Assembly (NCBI RefSeq): GCF_000614025.1
Contig: NZ_BAKF01000022.1
Location: 1-39,039, forward strand
Direction: 5' to 3'
DNA from: Prevotella aurantiaca JCM 15754
Lineage (GTDB): Bacteria; Bacteroidota; Bacteroidia; Bacteroidales; Bacteroidaceae
Length of the DNA: 39,039 nucleotides
Made by a program: the position numbers and the translations under genes. The notes beneath the pieces are model-generated. The model made no database searches, was not told where the DNA came from, and was given only the letters and a program-made list of their open reading frames with translations. Of the stretch, positions 8,725 through 17,701 are shown piece by piece. How positions within the stretch are numbered: the first letter of the stretch is position 1; every line of letters starts with the position of its first letter.

Positions 8725-11700
8725 TTACTCTTCTACCTCGTACGTCTCAGCAGGACCACCAAGAAATTGTTTCAATTCTTTTGCTACTTGTTTGTTTTCT
8801 TCGTCTTCGAACGACATAGGTTTAATCTTTTCCTGTAAATATTGGAAGATAACAAAGAGCGAAGGAACAATAAATACTTGGCATAATGTACCAATAAACA
8901 TACCACCTACGGCAGCAGCACCTAGAGTTTGGTTACCATTCTTGCCCACACCACTTGCAAACATCAATGGTAACAATCCAATAACCATTGCAAGAGACGT
9001 CATAAGAATAGGACGTAAACGTGCACCGGCCCCAAGAATAGCTGCATATTTAATAGCCATACCTGTACGGCGGCGTTCCAATGCAAACTCTACGATCAAG
9101 ATGGCATTCTTCGCCAACAGACCAATCAACATGATTAGCGAAATCTGCATATAGATATCGTTGTTGTGCCCGAATAACATTGTAAAGAGGAAAGCTCCTG
9201 CCAAACCGAATGGAATAGATAATACAACAGCCAATGGAAGAAGATAACTTTCGTATTGTGCACTAAGAATAAGATACACAAAAATCAAACACAGAGCAAA
9301 GATAATGGCTGTCGAGTTAGATGATTCTTGTTCTGAACGAGTAAGACCAGAGAATTCGTAAGTATATCCTGCTGGAAGTTTCTGCTGAGCAACTTCTTCA
9401 ACAGCTTTAATAGCATCACCTGAAGAATATCCTTCAGCAGCTTGAGCAGTAACTGTGATAGATGTAAATAGGTTAAAACGTGCTATGTTTGAAGGTCCAT
9501 ACACACGTTTCAATGTACAGAATTCACCTACAGGTGCCATTCCTCCTTTAGTTCTTACATATATATTGCTCAGTCCGCTTTCATGAATACGACTTTCCAC
9601 TGTTCCTTGTATCATTACACGGTACAGCTTACCATAAGCATTGAAGTTTGATGCGTACATACCTCCGTAATAACCTTGCAATACAGAAAGAATTGCAGCA
9701 GGTGAAGTTCCAGCTTGTTTAGCCTTTGCCACGTCTATATCTACCATATATTGTGGGTAATTAGGGTTGTACGAAGTCATAGCCTTGCCGATTTCAGGAC
9801 GTTCGCCCAATGCTTTCAGATAATCTTGAGTAATGTTAAAAAACTTATTCAAGTCGCCACCAGTACGGTCTTGCATTGAAATACTCAAACCATTTGACAT
9901 AGAAAAGCCAGGTACCATAGGAGGTCCAAATGCTAATACATGCGCTCCCTTGATGCTTGCAGTTTGTTTGTAAATCATACCCAATATCATGTTAGAAGAT
10001 GTTGGATCAATAAATAAACCTGCAATGCCAGCACCATTAAATACAGACTTAATACGATCGAATAAGCTATATTTTCTTTCTTTGAATGGTTTTAGCTTGA
10101 GAATGAAAGTTGCTTGGTCTGATCCTTGACCTGCGATGAAGTTGTATCCAATGATTTGAATACGATTTTCAATGTATGGATTGGTCTTGAACATCTTGTC
10201 AATTTGTTCAGTTACTTTACGTGTTTCAGTTTGTGCCATACCTGGTTCCAATGAAACAGTAGCGAAAAGTACGCCTGTATCTTCGTCAGGGACAAGTCCT
10301 GTTTTGGTAGTTGCCATTGTAATAACCAAGGCAACGATACCTATAACAACTGAAACGCCAGCTACCATTCGATTGTTGATAATCTTTTCAACCGACTTTT
10401 TATACTTTGTATTTATCTTTTCGTACTGGGTATTGAATGCAAGATGGAAGCGGTCGATACGACTTAGTTTCTTGTTCTCTTCCTCGTTGTGCGGTTTTAG
10501 GAAAATAGCACATAAAGCGGGAGAGAGTGTTAAGGCGTTCAAAGCAGATATAATGATAGACACTGCCATTGTAACACCGAACTCACGATAGAAAGTACCT
10601 GATGTTCCGCTCATGAAAGAAACAGGAACGAAAACAGCCGCCATTACCAATGTAATAGAAATAATAGCTCCTGAGATTTCATTCATAGCATCAATAGCTG
10701 CTGTTAGTGAACTCTTATAACCCAAATCGAGCTTTGCGTGGACTGCTTCAACCACCACAATGGCATCATCAACCACAATGGCGATCGCCAATAAAAGGGC
10801 AGAAAGGGTAAGTAAGTTGATAGAGAAGCCAAACATCCATAAGAAGAAGAATGAACCTATCAATGCTACTGGCACAGCAATCATTGGAATCAATGTTGAG
10901 CGGAGATCTTGTAAGAAGACATAAACCACAAGGAAAACCAATGCCAAAGTCAAGAAGAGCGTGAAGATAACCTCTTCCATAGATGCAAATAAGAAATCTG
11001 TTGCATCTTGCTGAATTTTAACTTTCATTCCTGGAGGCATACTCTTTTCTGCTTCTGCAAGTGCAGCCTTTACGTCTTTTGCTATTTGTGTAGCATTTGA
11101 ACCTGCAATTTGCTGAACCATGCCAACCACGGCAGGCTTCTCATTGTTCAGCATTGATACTGAATACATCAAGCCTCCAAGTTTGACATCGGCTACATCG
11201 CGTAGATGAAGAGTCTGTCCGTTGTTGTTAGTTGATATGATAATGTCGCCATATTCCTTCTCCGTCTTGAGTCGTCCCTTATAGCGCATGGTATATTCGT
11301 ACTTCATATTGCTTTGTTCACCGAACGAACCTGGCGCTGCTTCAATATTTTGTTCTGCTAATGCACCTGAAATATCGTTTGGTACAAGACCATATTGCTT
11401 CATCTTTTCAGGCTTCAACCATATACGCATAGAGTATGTCTTCATACCAGGATTCTGTACATCGCCTACACCATTGATACGTTTTAGCAATGGAATAATA
11501 TTGATGGCGTTGTAGTTTGTGAGGAATTCGTCGTCGTAACGACCATCGTCAGTTGTTAACGAATACATCACAACGTTCGAGTTCTGACGTTTCGAGACGG
11601 TTACACCTGCACGCGTTACTTCCGCTGGTAGTAGAGCTTGTGCTTGAGAAACACGGTTTTGTACGTTTACAGCTGCCATATTAGGGTCAGAACCTTGCTT

Positions 11701-11985
11701 AAAGTATACTGTAATCATCGCACTACCAGCGTTGGAAGCTGTAGATTGAATGTACGTCATGTTCTCAACACCATTGATACTCTCTTCCAATGGAGTAACT
11801 ACGGAGTTCAATACTGTTTGTGCGTCGGCTCCTTGATAATTTGCCATAACCGTAATAGTTGGTGGCGCAATATCAGGGTACTGTTCAATTGGTAACGAAA
11901 TCATTCCAATCGTACCTAAAAGTACGAAGAAAATAGACACTACCGTTGAAAGTACAGGGCGCTTTATAAAATTAGAAATTGTCAT
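8725..11985 (-). CDS. RND multidrug efflux transporter (HAE1, AcrB/MexB family)
   Basis: A 1086-residue proton-driven inner-membrane pump. It begins with the typical cytoplasmic helix and TM1 (MTISNFIKRPVLSTVVSIFF) and the IEQYPDIAPP motif. TM4 carries the proton-relay pair D406-D407 in AIAIVVDDAIVVVEAVHAKL, and the partner lysine occurs in the TM10 motif LIGLLAKNAILIVEFALERR. Two large periplasmic loops, each after the first helix of a half, complete the duplicated 12-TM design. All of this fits hydrophobe/amphiphile exporters rather than heavy-metal CusA-type pumps. It lies between the adaptor (19-base gap) and the outer-membrane duct (25-base gap). No regulator gene is adjacent. The drug or metabolite exported is unknown. 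Confidence 0.96.
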   Translation of the reverse strand: MTISNFIKRPVLSTVVSIFFVLLGTIGMISLPIEQYPDIAPPTITVMANYQGADAQTVLNSVVTPLEESINGVENMTYIQSTASNAGSAMITVYFKQGSDPNMAAVNVQNRVSQAQALLPAEVTRAGVTVSKRQNSNVVMYSLTTDDGRYDDEFLTNYNAINIIPLLKRINGVGDVQNPGMKTYSMRIWLKPEKMKQYGLVPNDISGALAEQNIEAAPGSFGEQSNMKYEYTMRYKGRLKTEKEYGDIIISTNNNGQTLHLRDVADVKLGGLMYSVSMLNNEKPAVVGMVQQIAGSNATQIAKDVKAALAEAEKSMPPGMKVKIQQDATDFLFASMEEVIFTLFLTLALVFLVVYVFLQDLRSTLIPMIAVPVALIGSFFFLWMFGFSINLLTLSALLLAIAIVVDDAIVVVEAVHAKLDLGYKSSLTAAIDAMNEISGAIISITLVMAAVFVPVSFMSGTSGTFYREFGVTMAVSIIISALNALTLSPALCAIFLKPHNEEENKKLSRIDRFHLAFNTQYEKINTKYKKSVEKIINNRMVAGVSVVIGIVALVITMATTKTGLVPDEDTGVLFATVSLEPGMAQTETRKVTEQIDKMFKTNPYIENRIQIIGYNFIAGQGSDQATFILKLKPFKERKYSLFDRIKSVFNGAGIAGLFIDPTSSNMILGMIYKQTASIKGAHVLAFGPPMVPGFSMSNGLSISMQDRTGGDLNKFFNITQDYLKALGERPEIGKAMTSYNPNYPQYMVDIDVAKAKQAGTSPAAILSVLQGYYGGMYASNFNAYGKLYRVMIQGTVESRIHESGLSNIYVRTKGGMAPVGEFCTLKRVYGPSNIARFNLFTSITVTAQAAEGYSSGDAIKAVEEVAQQKLPAGYTYEFSGLTRSEQESSNSTAIIFALCLIFVYLILSAQYESYLLPLAVVLSIPFGLAGAFLFTMLFGHNNDIYMQISLIMLIGLLAKNAILIVEFALERRRTGMAIKYAAILGAGARLRPILMTSLAMVIGLLPLMFASGVGKNGNQTLGAAAVGGMFIGTLCQVFIVPSLFVIFQYLQEKIKPMSFEDEENKQVAKELKQFLGGPAETYEVEE

Positions 11986-12004
11986 AATCCTTTAGTTTTA
12001 CAGT

Positions 12005-13342
12005 CTATTTCTTCTTGTCGTCGCCTGTCATTGCTTTTAAGAAACCTTTTGCTGAGCTTTGATTTTCGCCAAGTTTTGCAGCTTCTTTTAGGGCTTCTTC
12101 ATATTGTGCAGGGGTTAAAGCTTTTATTCCCATACCATCTTGCAATGATGCTACACCCTTTGAAACGATTCTGTCGCCAATTTTCAAGCCAGAAGTAACT
12201 ACATAATTCACACCGTCATTGTCTGAATTAATTTTTATTTCAGTGTAGTGTACCTTTCCATTATCGTCAAGTTTATAAACGAAAACCTTGTCTTGAACTT
12301 GCACAGTAGCTTCCTGAGGAATAACTAAAGCGTTGTTATTGCTCTTTGCGATTACGATTTTACCACTTCCTCCGCTCTTTAATAAGTGTTCAGGATTAGG
12401 GAAATGAGCAATAACATTTATTGTTCCTGTTGTTGCATCAATCATTCCGCTGGTCTTAACTATAACTCCCTCGTGATTGTAGATAGAGCCATCAACAAGC
12501 TGAAGGCTTACTTTTGGGAACTTATTGATAGCGTTTCCTAAGCTACGATCGGCACGCGAGAGTGCAAGAACGTCTGCCTCAGTCATAGAGAAGAACACTT
12601 CCATTGTTGAGATATTACTAACGGTTGTAACAGGCATTGCCGATGATGGGCTTACCAAAGCACCTTCTTTATATGGTAGGCTACCTACAAAGCCGCTTGT
12701 CGGACTCTTTACGTAGCAGAAGCTAAGATTATCCTTTGCTGATGCCAAGCCTGCTTGTGCTTGTTTCAAGGCTGCTTCTGCTTGTTTAACACCTGAATGA
12801 GCTGCTTGAACGCTACTTTTTGCTTGATTTACGGCAGCCTGTGCTGTTTCGTAAGTGTTTTTTGCGCTCTGCATTTCGTATTCACCTATTACCTTATTAC
12901 TATATAAATTCTTGCTGTTACTATAGGTAAGTTGTGCTGTTACAGCCTGCGCTTGTGCTGAAGTTAACGCAGCCTGTGCCTGAACTACTGTAGCTTGCGC
13001 ACGGCTAATGCCACTTTGAGCTGAAGCTACACTTGCTTCAGCCTGACGAACCGCCGCCTGATATGTAGAGTTATCAACAACAAACAAAACCTGTCCTGCA
13101 CGAACAGCCTCTCCTTCGTGTACGTAAAGTTTTGTAATGAAACCGCTTACTTTTGGACGAACTTCCACATCCTGAATACCTTTAATAGTGGCTGGATATG
13201 TAGTTTTCATCTGTGCATTTGCTGCACCAATAGTAATCACAGAGTATTCGTTGTTTTTAGGTAAATCACGACTACCACCTCCACAACTTGAAAGCACTGT
13301 TATAGCTAATGCTGCCAACAGTAAAAACTTACTTTTAATCAT
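12005..13342 (-). CDS. RND efflux periplasmic adaptor lipoprotein (AcrA/MexA family)
   Basis: This membrane-fusion protein bridges the RND pump and the outer-membrane duct. The 445-residue precursor has a lipoprotein signal ending LSSC (C20). Next come the first beta-barrel/lipoyl strands (VEVRPKVSGFITKLYVHEGEAVRAGQVLF) and an Ala/Gln-rich coiled-coil hairpin (about residues 85-205) with heptad-like AQAAL...AQA repeats. The returning lipoyl half is FCYVKSPTSGFVGSLPYKEGALV, and the membrane-proximal domain ends near residue 415. A charged tail (GDDKKK) closes it. It is the first gene of the efflux operon, with a -7 promoter box about 110 bases upstream. Confidence 0.94.
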   Translation of the reverse strand: MIKSKFLLLAALAITVLSSCGGGSRDLPKNNEYSVITIGAANAQMKTTYPATIKGIQDVEVRPKVSGFITKLYVHEGEAVRAGQVLFVVDNSTYQAAVRQAEASVASAQSGISRAQATVVQAQAALTSAQAQAVTAQLTYSNSKNLYSNKVIGEYEMQSAKNTYETAQAAVNQAKSSVQAAHSGVKQAEAALKQAQAGLASAKDNLSFCYVKSPTSGFVGSLPYKEGALVSPSSAMPVTTVSNISTMEVFFSMTEADVLALSRADRSLGNAINKFPKVSLQLVDGSIYNHEGVIVKTSGMIDATTGTINVIAHFPNPEHLLKSGGSGKIVIAKSNNNALVIPQEATVQVQDKVFVYKLDDNGKVHYTEIKINSDNDGVNYVVTSGLKIGDRIVSKGVASLQDGMGIKALTPAQYEEALKEAAKLGENQSSAKGFLKAMTGDDKKK

Positions 13343-13453
13343 ACTTCTCTCTGTATTTTATTATCTTTTCTTGTTTTATTTCCTATCTAAATGATGCTCC
13401 TTAAATACGATTCTTTTTTGAAAACTCAAATTGATAAATGAGTTTTTGTACTA

Positions 13454-13461
13454 CAAAGGTA
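13454..13461 (-). promoter_or_regulatory. -7 promoter box for the efflux operon
   Basis: Minus-strand TACCTTTG matches the Bacteroidota TAnnTTTG box and would start transcription near 13447, giving a leader of about 100 bases before the adaptor gene. No good -33 TTTG is seen at the usual distance, so the promoter may be weak or activator-dependent. Confidence 0.5.
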
Positions 13462-13519
13462 ATGCTTTTCGTTTAATAGTAGCATTGTATAGTTGTATTA
13501 TTTAACAATTATTATATTC

Positions 13520-13564
13520 AAATTGAAATCTTAAAATGCCCTTGCATATCCCAATTTTCAATTT
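13520..13564. terminator. AT-rich hairpin after the tRNA nucleotidyltransferase gene (weak)
   Basis: AAATTGAAA (13520-13528) pairs with TTTCAATTT (13556-13564) across a 27-base loop. It lies about 60 bases past the stop of the gene ending at 13627. The stem is only A/T-rich and the loop is long, so its role as a terminator is doubtful. Confidence 0.25.
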
Positions 13565-13626
13565 TTAGAATATAATATATTAGCATTTAGGCTTATCAAG
13601 ATGTTGTAAATTATAAGTTTAAAACC

Positions 13627-15051
13627 TTAAACTAAGCCCATTTCTGCTGCTTTTTCTTTTAGTAAATCCATTAGTGGTTCACGTTCATTTGGCACTTGAT
13701 TGTCTAAAACAGCTTCCTTAAGTGCTTTCTTTAGTTCGCCTACTTCACGGCTGGGCTTAAGGTTGAACATTGTCATAATCTCATCGCCATCGATGCATGG
13801 TTGTAGTAATCGCTTGTAATCTCGTTCTTTTAGGTCGTCTAACTTCTCACGAACAATTTTGAAGTTGTCTAAGAATCGTTGTTTGCGAGCAGCATTTTTG
13901 CTGGTAATATCGGCCTCGCATAGCGTCATTAGGTCGTCAATATCTTCTCCAGCATCGTTCATTAAGCGACGAACAGCAGAGTCAGTAACTTCCTCATCGG
14001 CTATAATGATAGGTCGCATATGTAAGTCTACCAACTTACGAACATACTTCATCTTTGCATCCATTGGGAATTTAAGTCGCTTAAAGATGGTTGATATCAT
14101 CTTTGCGCCTATTATATTGTGGCTGTGGAAGGTCCAACCAGCAACAGGGTCCCAACGCTTGCTCTTCGGCTTACCTATGTCGTGGAACAGTGCAGCCCAC
14201 CGCAACCAAACATTGTCGGTTGCCTTTGATATGTTGTCGAGCACCTCTAATGTGTGGAAAAAGTTGTTCTTGTGCGCCTTGCCGTTGCGTGTTTCTACCA
14301 AATCCATAGCAACGAGTTCAGGCAAAATAATGTGAAGCAATCCAGAACGATACAAATCAATGAATCCTTTGCTCGGTGTAGATGTTGCCATTATCTTATT
14401 TAGTTCGTCAGCAATACGTTCTCCACTTACAATCTTTATGCGGTTTGCGTTACGTTCTAATGCTTCGAAGGTTTCGTCTTCAATGAAAAAGTTCAGTTGC
14501 GTAGCAAATCTTACACACCGCATCATACGCAGTGGGTCGTCCGAAAAAGTAATGTCGGGGTCTAACGGAGTGCGAATAATGCCGTCCCAAAGGTCTTCTA
14601 CACCGCCGAATGGGTCTATCAATTCTCCAAAACGACTTTTGTTCAGGCACACTGCCATTGCATTTATGGTAAAGTCGCGTCGGTTTTGGTCGTCTTCCAG
14701 CGTGCCGTCTTCCACAATAGGCTTACGGCTGTCGTGGCTGTAGCTTTCCTTGCGTGCGCCGACAAACTCCACTTCCATACCGCCAAATTTCACTTGTGCT
14801 GTGCCAAAGTTGTGGAAAACCGATATATGCGCCCGCTTTCCTATCGTCTTTTTCAGTTCGTTGGCAACGCTGATACCGCTCCCCACCACCACGACGTCAA
14901 TATCGTTAGAGGGTCGTTCAAGGAATAGGTCGCGGACATAACCGCCCACAACATAACATTCCAAGCCGAGTTTGTCGGCTGCATCAGAGATTTTATGAAA
15001 TATATCCTTGTCTATCAGCTTTGCCAATTCGGCATCAGTCAAGTCTCGCAT
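13627..15051 (-). CDS. tRNA nucleotidyltransferase / poly(A) polymerase family protein with HD domain
   Basis: A 474-residue class II nucleotidyltransferase, most likely the CCA-adding enzyme that completes tRNA 3' ends. The head domain has GGYVRD (G36-D41) and the catalytic pair in DIDVVV (D50, D52). NRRDFTINAMAV follows, then the RRxxF-like segment DPLRMMRCVRFATQL and the nucleotide-recognition region ERIADELNKIM. A C-terminal HD domain shows LRWAALFHDIGKPKS and a later H-x-x-P segment (HMRP). I place the start at the ATG at 15051 because a -7 promoter box lies at 15076-15083, overlapping the only upstream in-frame start (a TTG). It stands alone between the efflux operon and a long non-coding stretch. 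Confidence 0.9.
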   Translation of the reverse strand: MRDLTDAELAKLIDKDIFHKISDAADKLGLECYVVGGYVRDLFLERPSNDIDVVVVGSGISVANELKKTIGKRAHISVFHNFGTAQVKFGGMEVEFVGARKESYSHDSRKPIVEDGTLEDDQNRRDFTINAMAVCLNKSRFGELIDPFGGVEDLWDGIIRTPLDPDITFSDDPLRMMRCVRFATQLNFFIEDETFEALERNANRIKIVSGERIADELNKIMATSTPSKGFIDLYRSGLLHIILPELVAMDLVETRNGKAHKNNFFHTLEVLDNISKATDNVWLRWAALFHDIGKPKSKRWDPVAGWTFHSHNIIGAKMISTIFKRLKFPMDAKMKYVRKLVDLHMRPIIIADEEVTDSAVRRLMNDAGEDIDDLMTLCEADITSKNAARKQRFLDNFKIVREKLDDLKERDYKRLLQPCIDGDEIMTMFNLKPSREVGELKKALKEAVLDNQVPNEREPLMDLLKEKAAEMGLV

Positions 15052-15075
15052 ACTATATTTAACTATTTGATAATG

Positions 15076-15083
15076 CAAAGTTA
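15076..15083 (-). promoter_or_regulatory. -7 promoter box for the tRNA nucleotidyltransferase gene
   Basis: Minus-strand TAACTTTG matches TAnnTTTG and predicts transcription from about 15069, just before the ATG at 15051. No clear -33 box is found at 19-21 bases. Confidence 0.55.
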
Positions 15084-15361
15084 CAAATTTCTAGCTTAGT
15101 ATTTGCACAATTCAAAGCATATTTAATACTGAAAGAAACTTTTCTTTTCATATTGTTTAAAGCTGTCAATATAATAGTTTTTGTACCTCTATTTTCTTAA
15201 AAACAATGGGTTTTGCTGTTGTAAGCATCAGCAGAATGATATTCTATAAATTTTTGTTGGTGTTATGAAATAGACAGTTTGTATATAAAGTAATAGATAT
15301 TTTTCGCTTTTATGGTTCGTATTTATTGTTCTGAAATCCAGTAAAAGGCGTAATAAAATTA

Positions 15362-15378
15362 ACACGAATGATTCGTGT
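15362..15378. promoter_or_regulatory. 17-base perfect palindrome, possible operator
   Basis: ACACGAAT and ATTCGTGT are exact complements around a central G. The size and odd symmetry suit a dimeric regulator site. It is more than 300 bases from the start of the nearest gene (15051), so its target is unclear. Confidence 0.3.
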
Positions 15379-15461
15379 GAAATAGAGAATTAGAAAGTAA
15401 CAAAAATAAGATGATTTTGTAAAATAGATTATATTGCTATGCGAAAGAGCCACTTTTACTG

Positions 15462-15504
15462 ACCAAAAGAGCCTGTTTTGCCATGCAAAACAGGCTCTTT
15501 TGGT
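15462..15504. repeat. Perfect 20-bp inverted repeat with 3-base loop
   Basis: The arms 15462-15481 and 15485-15504 are perfectly complementary (starting ACCAAAAGAGCC and ending GGCTCTTTTGGT), with loop CAT. A related half module (GAAAGAGCCACTTTTACTGA) lies directly before it. The flanks are not T-rich, and the nearest gene ends are about 300-400 bases away, so it is a poor terminator. It looks more like a repetitive extragenic palindrome. Confidence 0.7.
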
Positions 15505-15772
15505 AGTTGCTTGAACTCTCTTTACGTTGAAAAAATAGCTAAAGTAGGTTGAAAGAGTACTTGTTTTGCACTACAAACACAGTGCTTTTATTGCACATAG
15601 CTACCCTATAAGTTCGTAATAGGTTGCCTTTCAGTAACTAAAAGATGCACATGAAAAGAGCAAGAATTTGAATAAAACTTTGCAGTAATGCAGAAAAGTG
15701 GCCGTAAATCCGGTGTTGAGTCTTACAAATTTAACAGAAAAGATGCTGTTTTAATATTTGTTTGCAAATGAA

Positions 15773-15798
15773 ATATGAGAGCTAAAAAACTCTCATAT
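15773..15798 (-). terminator. Terminator after the radical SAM gene
   Basis: ATATGAGAG (15773-15781) and CTCTCATAT (15790-15798) form a 9-bp stem with an A-rich loop on the plus strand, directly after the minus-strand stop at 15802. The minus strand continues as TTTCATTTG, a short weak T tail. Confidence 0.55.
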
Positions 15799-15801
15799 CG
15801 T

Positions 15802-16584
15802 TTAATAAGATGCTGAACAAGGTATTCCTAAGGCCTTCACCCGCTCACAGATGGTATCAAGTTCAAGCTTTGTTGCTTTCTCAAGGTTCGGGTCTGGTGT
15901 TTCGCGAGCAATTGTATAAATCATTACTTCGCGTGGGGCGATGTTCTTAACAGCATCAAGCCACGGAGCAATGAAACTCTCTTTCACGTTATTAACGTCG
16001 ATTCCGTCTTGTGAAATGCCTTTTAAGAACATCGTTTGAACAATAAGTTTGCCGTTAAAAGCTTTCATTTCCTCTACAATTTTACTTGCTTTGTACGATG
16101 GAATAGTAGGCCGGTCAACCTTGTTGATGTATTCGTCGTCGATGGTATCAAGCTTAAGAATGTTGTTATCTACCTTCTTTAGTGCTTCGTGCACCTTTGG
16201 TCGGTGAATAAAAGTTGCATTGCTAAGTACCGAAACCTTTGCGTTAGGACAGTATTGGTTGCGTAGTCGAATAGTGTCGTCGATGATTTCAGCAAACTGA
16301 GGATTGGCTGTCGGTTCGCCATTGCCAGCAAAGGTGAGCACGTCAGGCATTTGGTTGTCGGCTTTCATGGCTATTAACTTGTCTTCAAGCTTACTTGCTA
16401 CCTCCTGGAGAGTAGGGAAAGGAGACTTTGTGCGATGGTCTTTGTTGAATCCACATTCACAATAAATGCAATCGAAAGAGCAAATTTTGCCATCGTTCGG
16501 CATAAGGTTGATACCGAGCGATATGCCGAGACGGCGGCTTTTCACGGGCCCAAAGATGGGCGATTCGTAAATGATGGTACTCAT
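15802..16584 (-). CDS. Radical SAM protein (COG0731-like Fe-S oxidoreductase)
   Basis: A 260-residue radical S-adenosylmethionine enzyme. The iron-sulfur site is CSFDCIYC (C35, C39, C42; spacing CX3CX2C), preceded by the family-typical IFGPVKSRRLGISLGINL. FAGNGEPTANPQF corresponds to the SAM-binding GGE region, and VSVLSNAT and LIVQTMFLKG are later barrel strands. It resembles the COG0731 group (wyosine-synthase related), whose bacterial members have no settled substrate. I chose the ATG at 16584 over an upstream TTG at 16611, because a -7 promoter box at 16609-16616 overlaps the TTG. It is a single-gene unit with its own promoter and terminator. The reaction is unknown. Confidence 0.85.
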   Translation of the reverse strand: MSTIIYESPIFGPVKSRRLGISLGINLMPNDGKICSFDCIYCECGFNKDHRTKSPFPTLQEVASKLEDKLIAMKADNQMPDVLTFAGNGEPTANPQFAEIIDDTIRLRNQYCPNAKVSVLSNATFIHRPKVHEALKKVDNNILKLDTIDDEYINKVDRPTIPSYKASKIVEEMKAFNGKLIVQTMFLKGISQDGIDVNNVKESFIAPWLDAVKNIAPREVMIYTIARETPDPNLEKATKLELDTICERVKALGIPCSASY

Positions 16585-16608
16585 TGTATTATCTTCTTGT
16601 TTGGTCAG

Positions 16609-16616
16609 CAAAGTTA
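16609..16616 (-). promoter_or_regulatory. -7 promoter box for the radical SAM gene
   Basis: Minus-strand TAACTTTG matches TAnnTTTG. It would place the transcription start near 16602 and the ATG at 16584 about 18 bases later. No convincing -33 box is seen. Confidence 0.5.
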
Positions 16617-16688
16617 CATCTTTTCATTTAGAAATGGGAATGGGCATGTTGGATTTTTCATTACGTATGTAAATAAAGCATAAATTCT

Positions 16689-16719
16689 TTTGCCATTACC
16701 TTATTTTACAGTATCTTTG
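16689..16719 (+). promoter_or_regulatory. Bacteroidota promoter for the ftsX-folK operon
   Basis: TTTG (16689-16692) and TATCTTTG (16712-16719) are 19 bases apart, a full -33/-7 pair. Transcription would start near 16726, about 30 bases before the ftsX ATG. Confidence 0.8.
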
Positions 16720-16756
16720 CAATCAACTTTGGTGTATTATTCCAAATTTATAACAG

Positions 16757-17635
16757 ATGGCGAAAAGACATAAAAAGATTGAAAAGCCTCGTAGCTTGCA
16801 AGTAATAACACTCTGTATAAGTACGGCAATGGTACTTATACTTATCGGAATGGTGGTTTTGACAGTGTTTACAGGTCGCAACCTCAGTCAGTTTGTAAAA
16901 GAAAATCTGACAATAACGATGATTCTTCAACCTGATATGAGCAATGAAGAGAGTGCTACACTTTGCGAACGAGTAGACCAATTGCACTATATCAGTAACT
17001 TAAACTTTATTAGTAAGGAAGAAGCTTTGAAAGAAGGAACACGCGAATTGGGGGCTAATCCTGCTGAATTTGTTGGTGAAAACCCATTCACCGCGGAAAT
17101 AGAGGTGCAATTAAAGGCTAATTATGCAAACAATGACTCTATCAAAGAGATAGCAGCACAATTGAAAACCTTTAAAGGTGTCAGCGATGTTACCTACCGA
17201 AAAGACTTGGTGGAAAGTGTAAACCGAACGTTGGGTAAGATAAGTATAGTGCTTTTGATTATTGCAGCCTTACTGACTGTCGTGTCTTTCTCGCTTATTA
17301 ACAACACCATACGTTTGAGCATGTATGCTCGTCGATTCACCATTCACACCATGAAACTTGTTGGAGCATCGTGGAACTTCATACGAATGCCATTCCTACG
17401 CACAGCTGTTTTGCAGGGTTTTATATCTGCATTAATTGCTATCGTTGTGCTTGGATCCGGCATGTACCTATTATATAACTATGATCCAGAGATTGCTGTG
17501 GTGTTGGATGTAAATGTATTGCTGATTACGGGAGCCATTATGCTGGCGTTTGGCATAATCATTACCTTCTTCTGTTCATGGCTTTCGGTGAATAAATTCT
17601 TGCGAATGAAAGCAAGTTCGCTCTATAAAATCTAA
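16757..17635 (+). CDS. ftsX: Cell-division permease-like protein FtsX
   Basis: FtsX pairs with the ATPase FtsE at the division septum and relays a signal to wall hydrolases. The 292-residue protein has a basic cytoplasmic start (MAKRHKKIEKPRSLQ) and TM1 (about 17-40). An extracytoplasmic domain of about 120 residues contains the family's FISKEEALKEGTRELGANPAEFVGENPF segment. Three more TM helices follow (about 168-190, 215-240 and 258-280). Between TM2 and TM3 is the FtsX motif NTIRLSMYARRFTIHTMKLVGAS. No ftsE gene lies in the window, as is common in this phylum. It is the first gene of a six-gene plus-strand operon. Confidence 0.94.
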   Translation: MAKRHKKIEKPRSLQVITLCISTAMVLILIGMVVLTVFTGRNLSQFVKENLTITMILQPDMSNEESATLCERVDQLHYISNLNFISKEEALKEGTRELGANPAEFVGENPFTAEIEVQLKANYANNDSIKEIAAQLKTFKGVSDVTYRKDLVESVNRTLGKISIVLLIIAALLTVVSFSLINNTIRLSMYARRFTIHTMKLVGASWNFIRMPFLRTAVLQGFISALIAIVVLGSGMYLLYNYDPEIAVVLDVNVLLITGAIMLAFGIIITFFCSWLSVNKFLRMKASSLYKI

Positions 17636-17701
17636 AACATAAGGTATCTTTAGGAATGTTGCTGTGAAATAAAGAGGTGGCATTTCATAATTAATAACGA
17701 A

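Larger units (their letters stand above)
15084..15772. other. Long non-coding stretch with palindromes and degenerate modules
   Basis: I see no coding frame with family features on either strand here. The stretch holds an odd 17-base palindrome (15362-15378), a perfect 20-base inverted repeat (15462-15504), and several loose copies of a module built on AAAGAGCC and TTTTGC (about 15441-15470, 15485-15500 and 15551-15572). The last part, near 15690-15715, contains GCAGTAATGCAGAAAAGTGG, again similar in wording. It may be a site where small repeats collected, or it may contain an untranslated RNA gene. Confidence 0.5.

Noticed and set aside
13859..14335. 158-codon open frame on the plus strand inside the tRNA nucleotidyltransferase gene
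   Set aside because: It is antisense to a conserved gene and has no promoter or recognisable domain.
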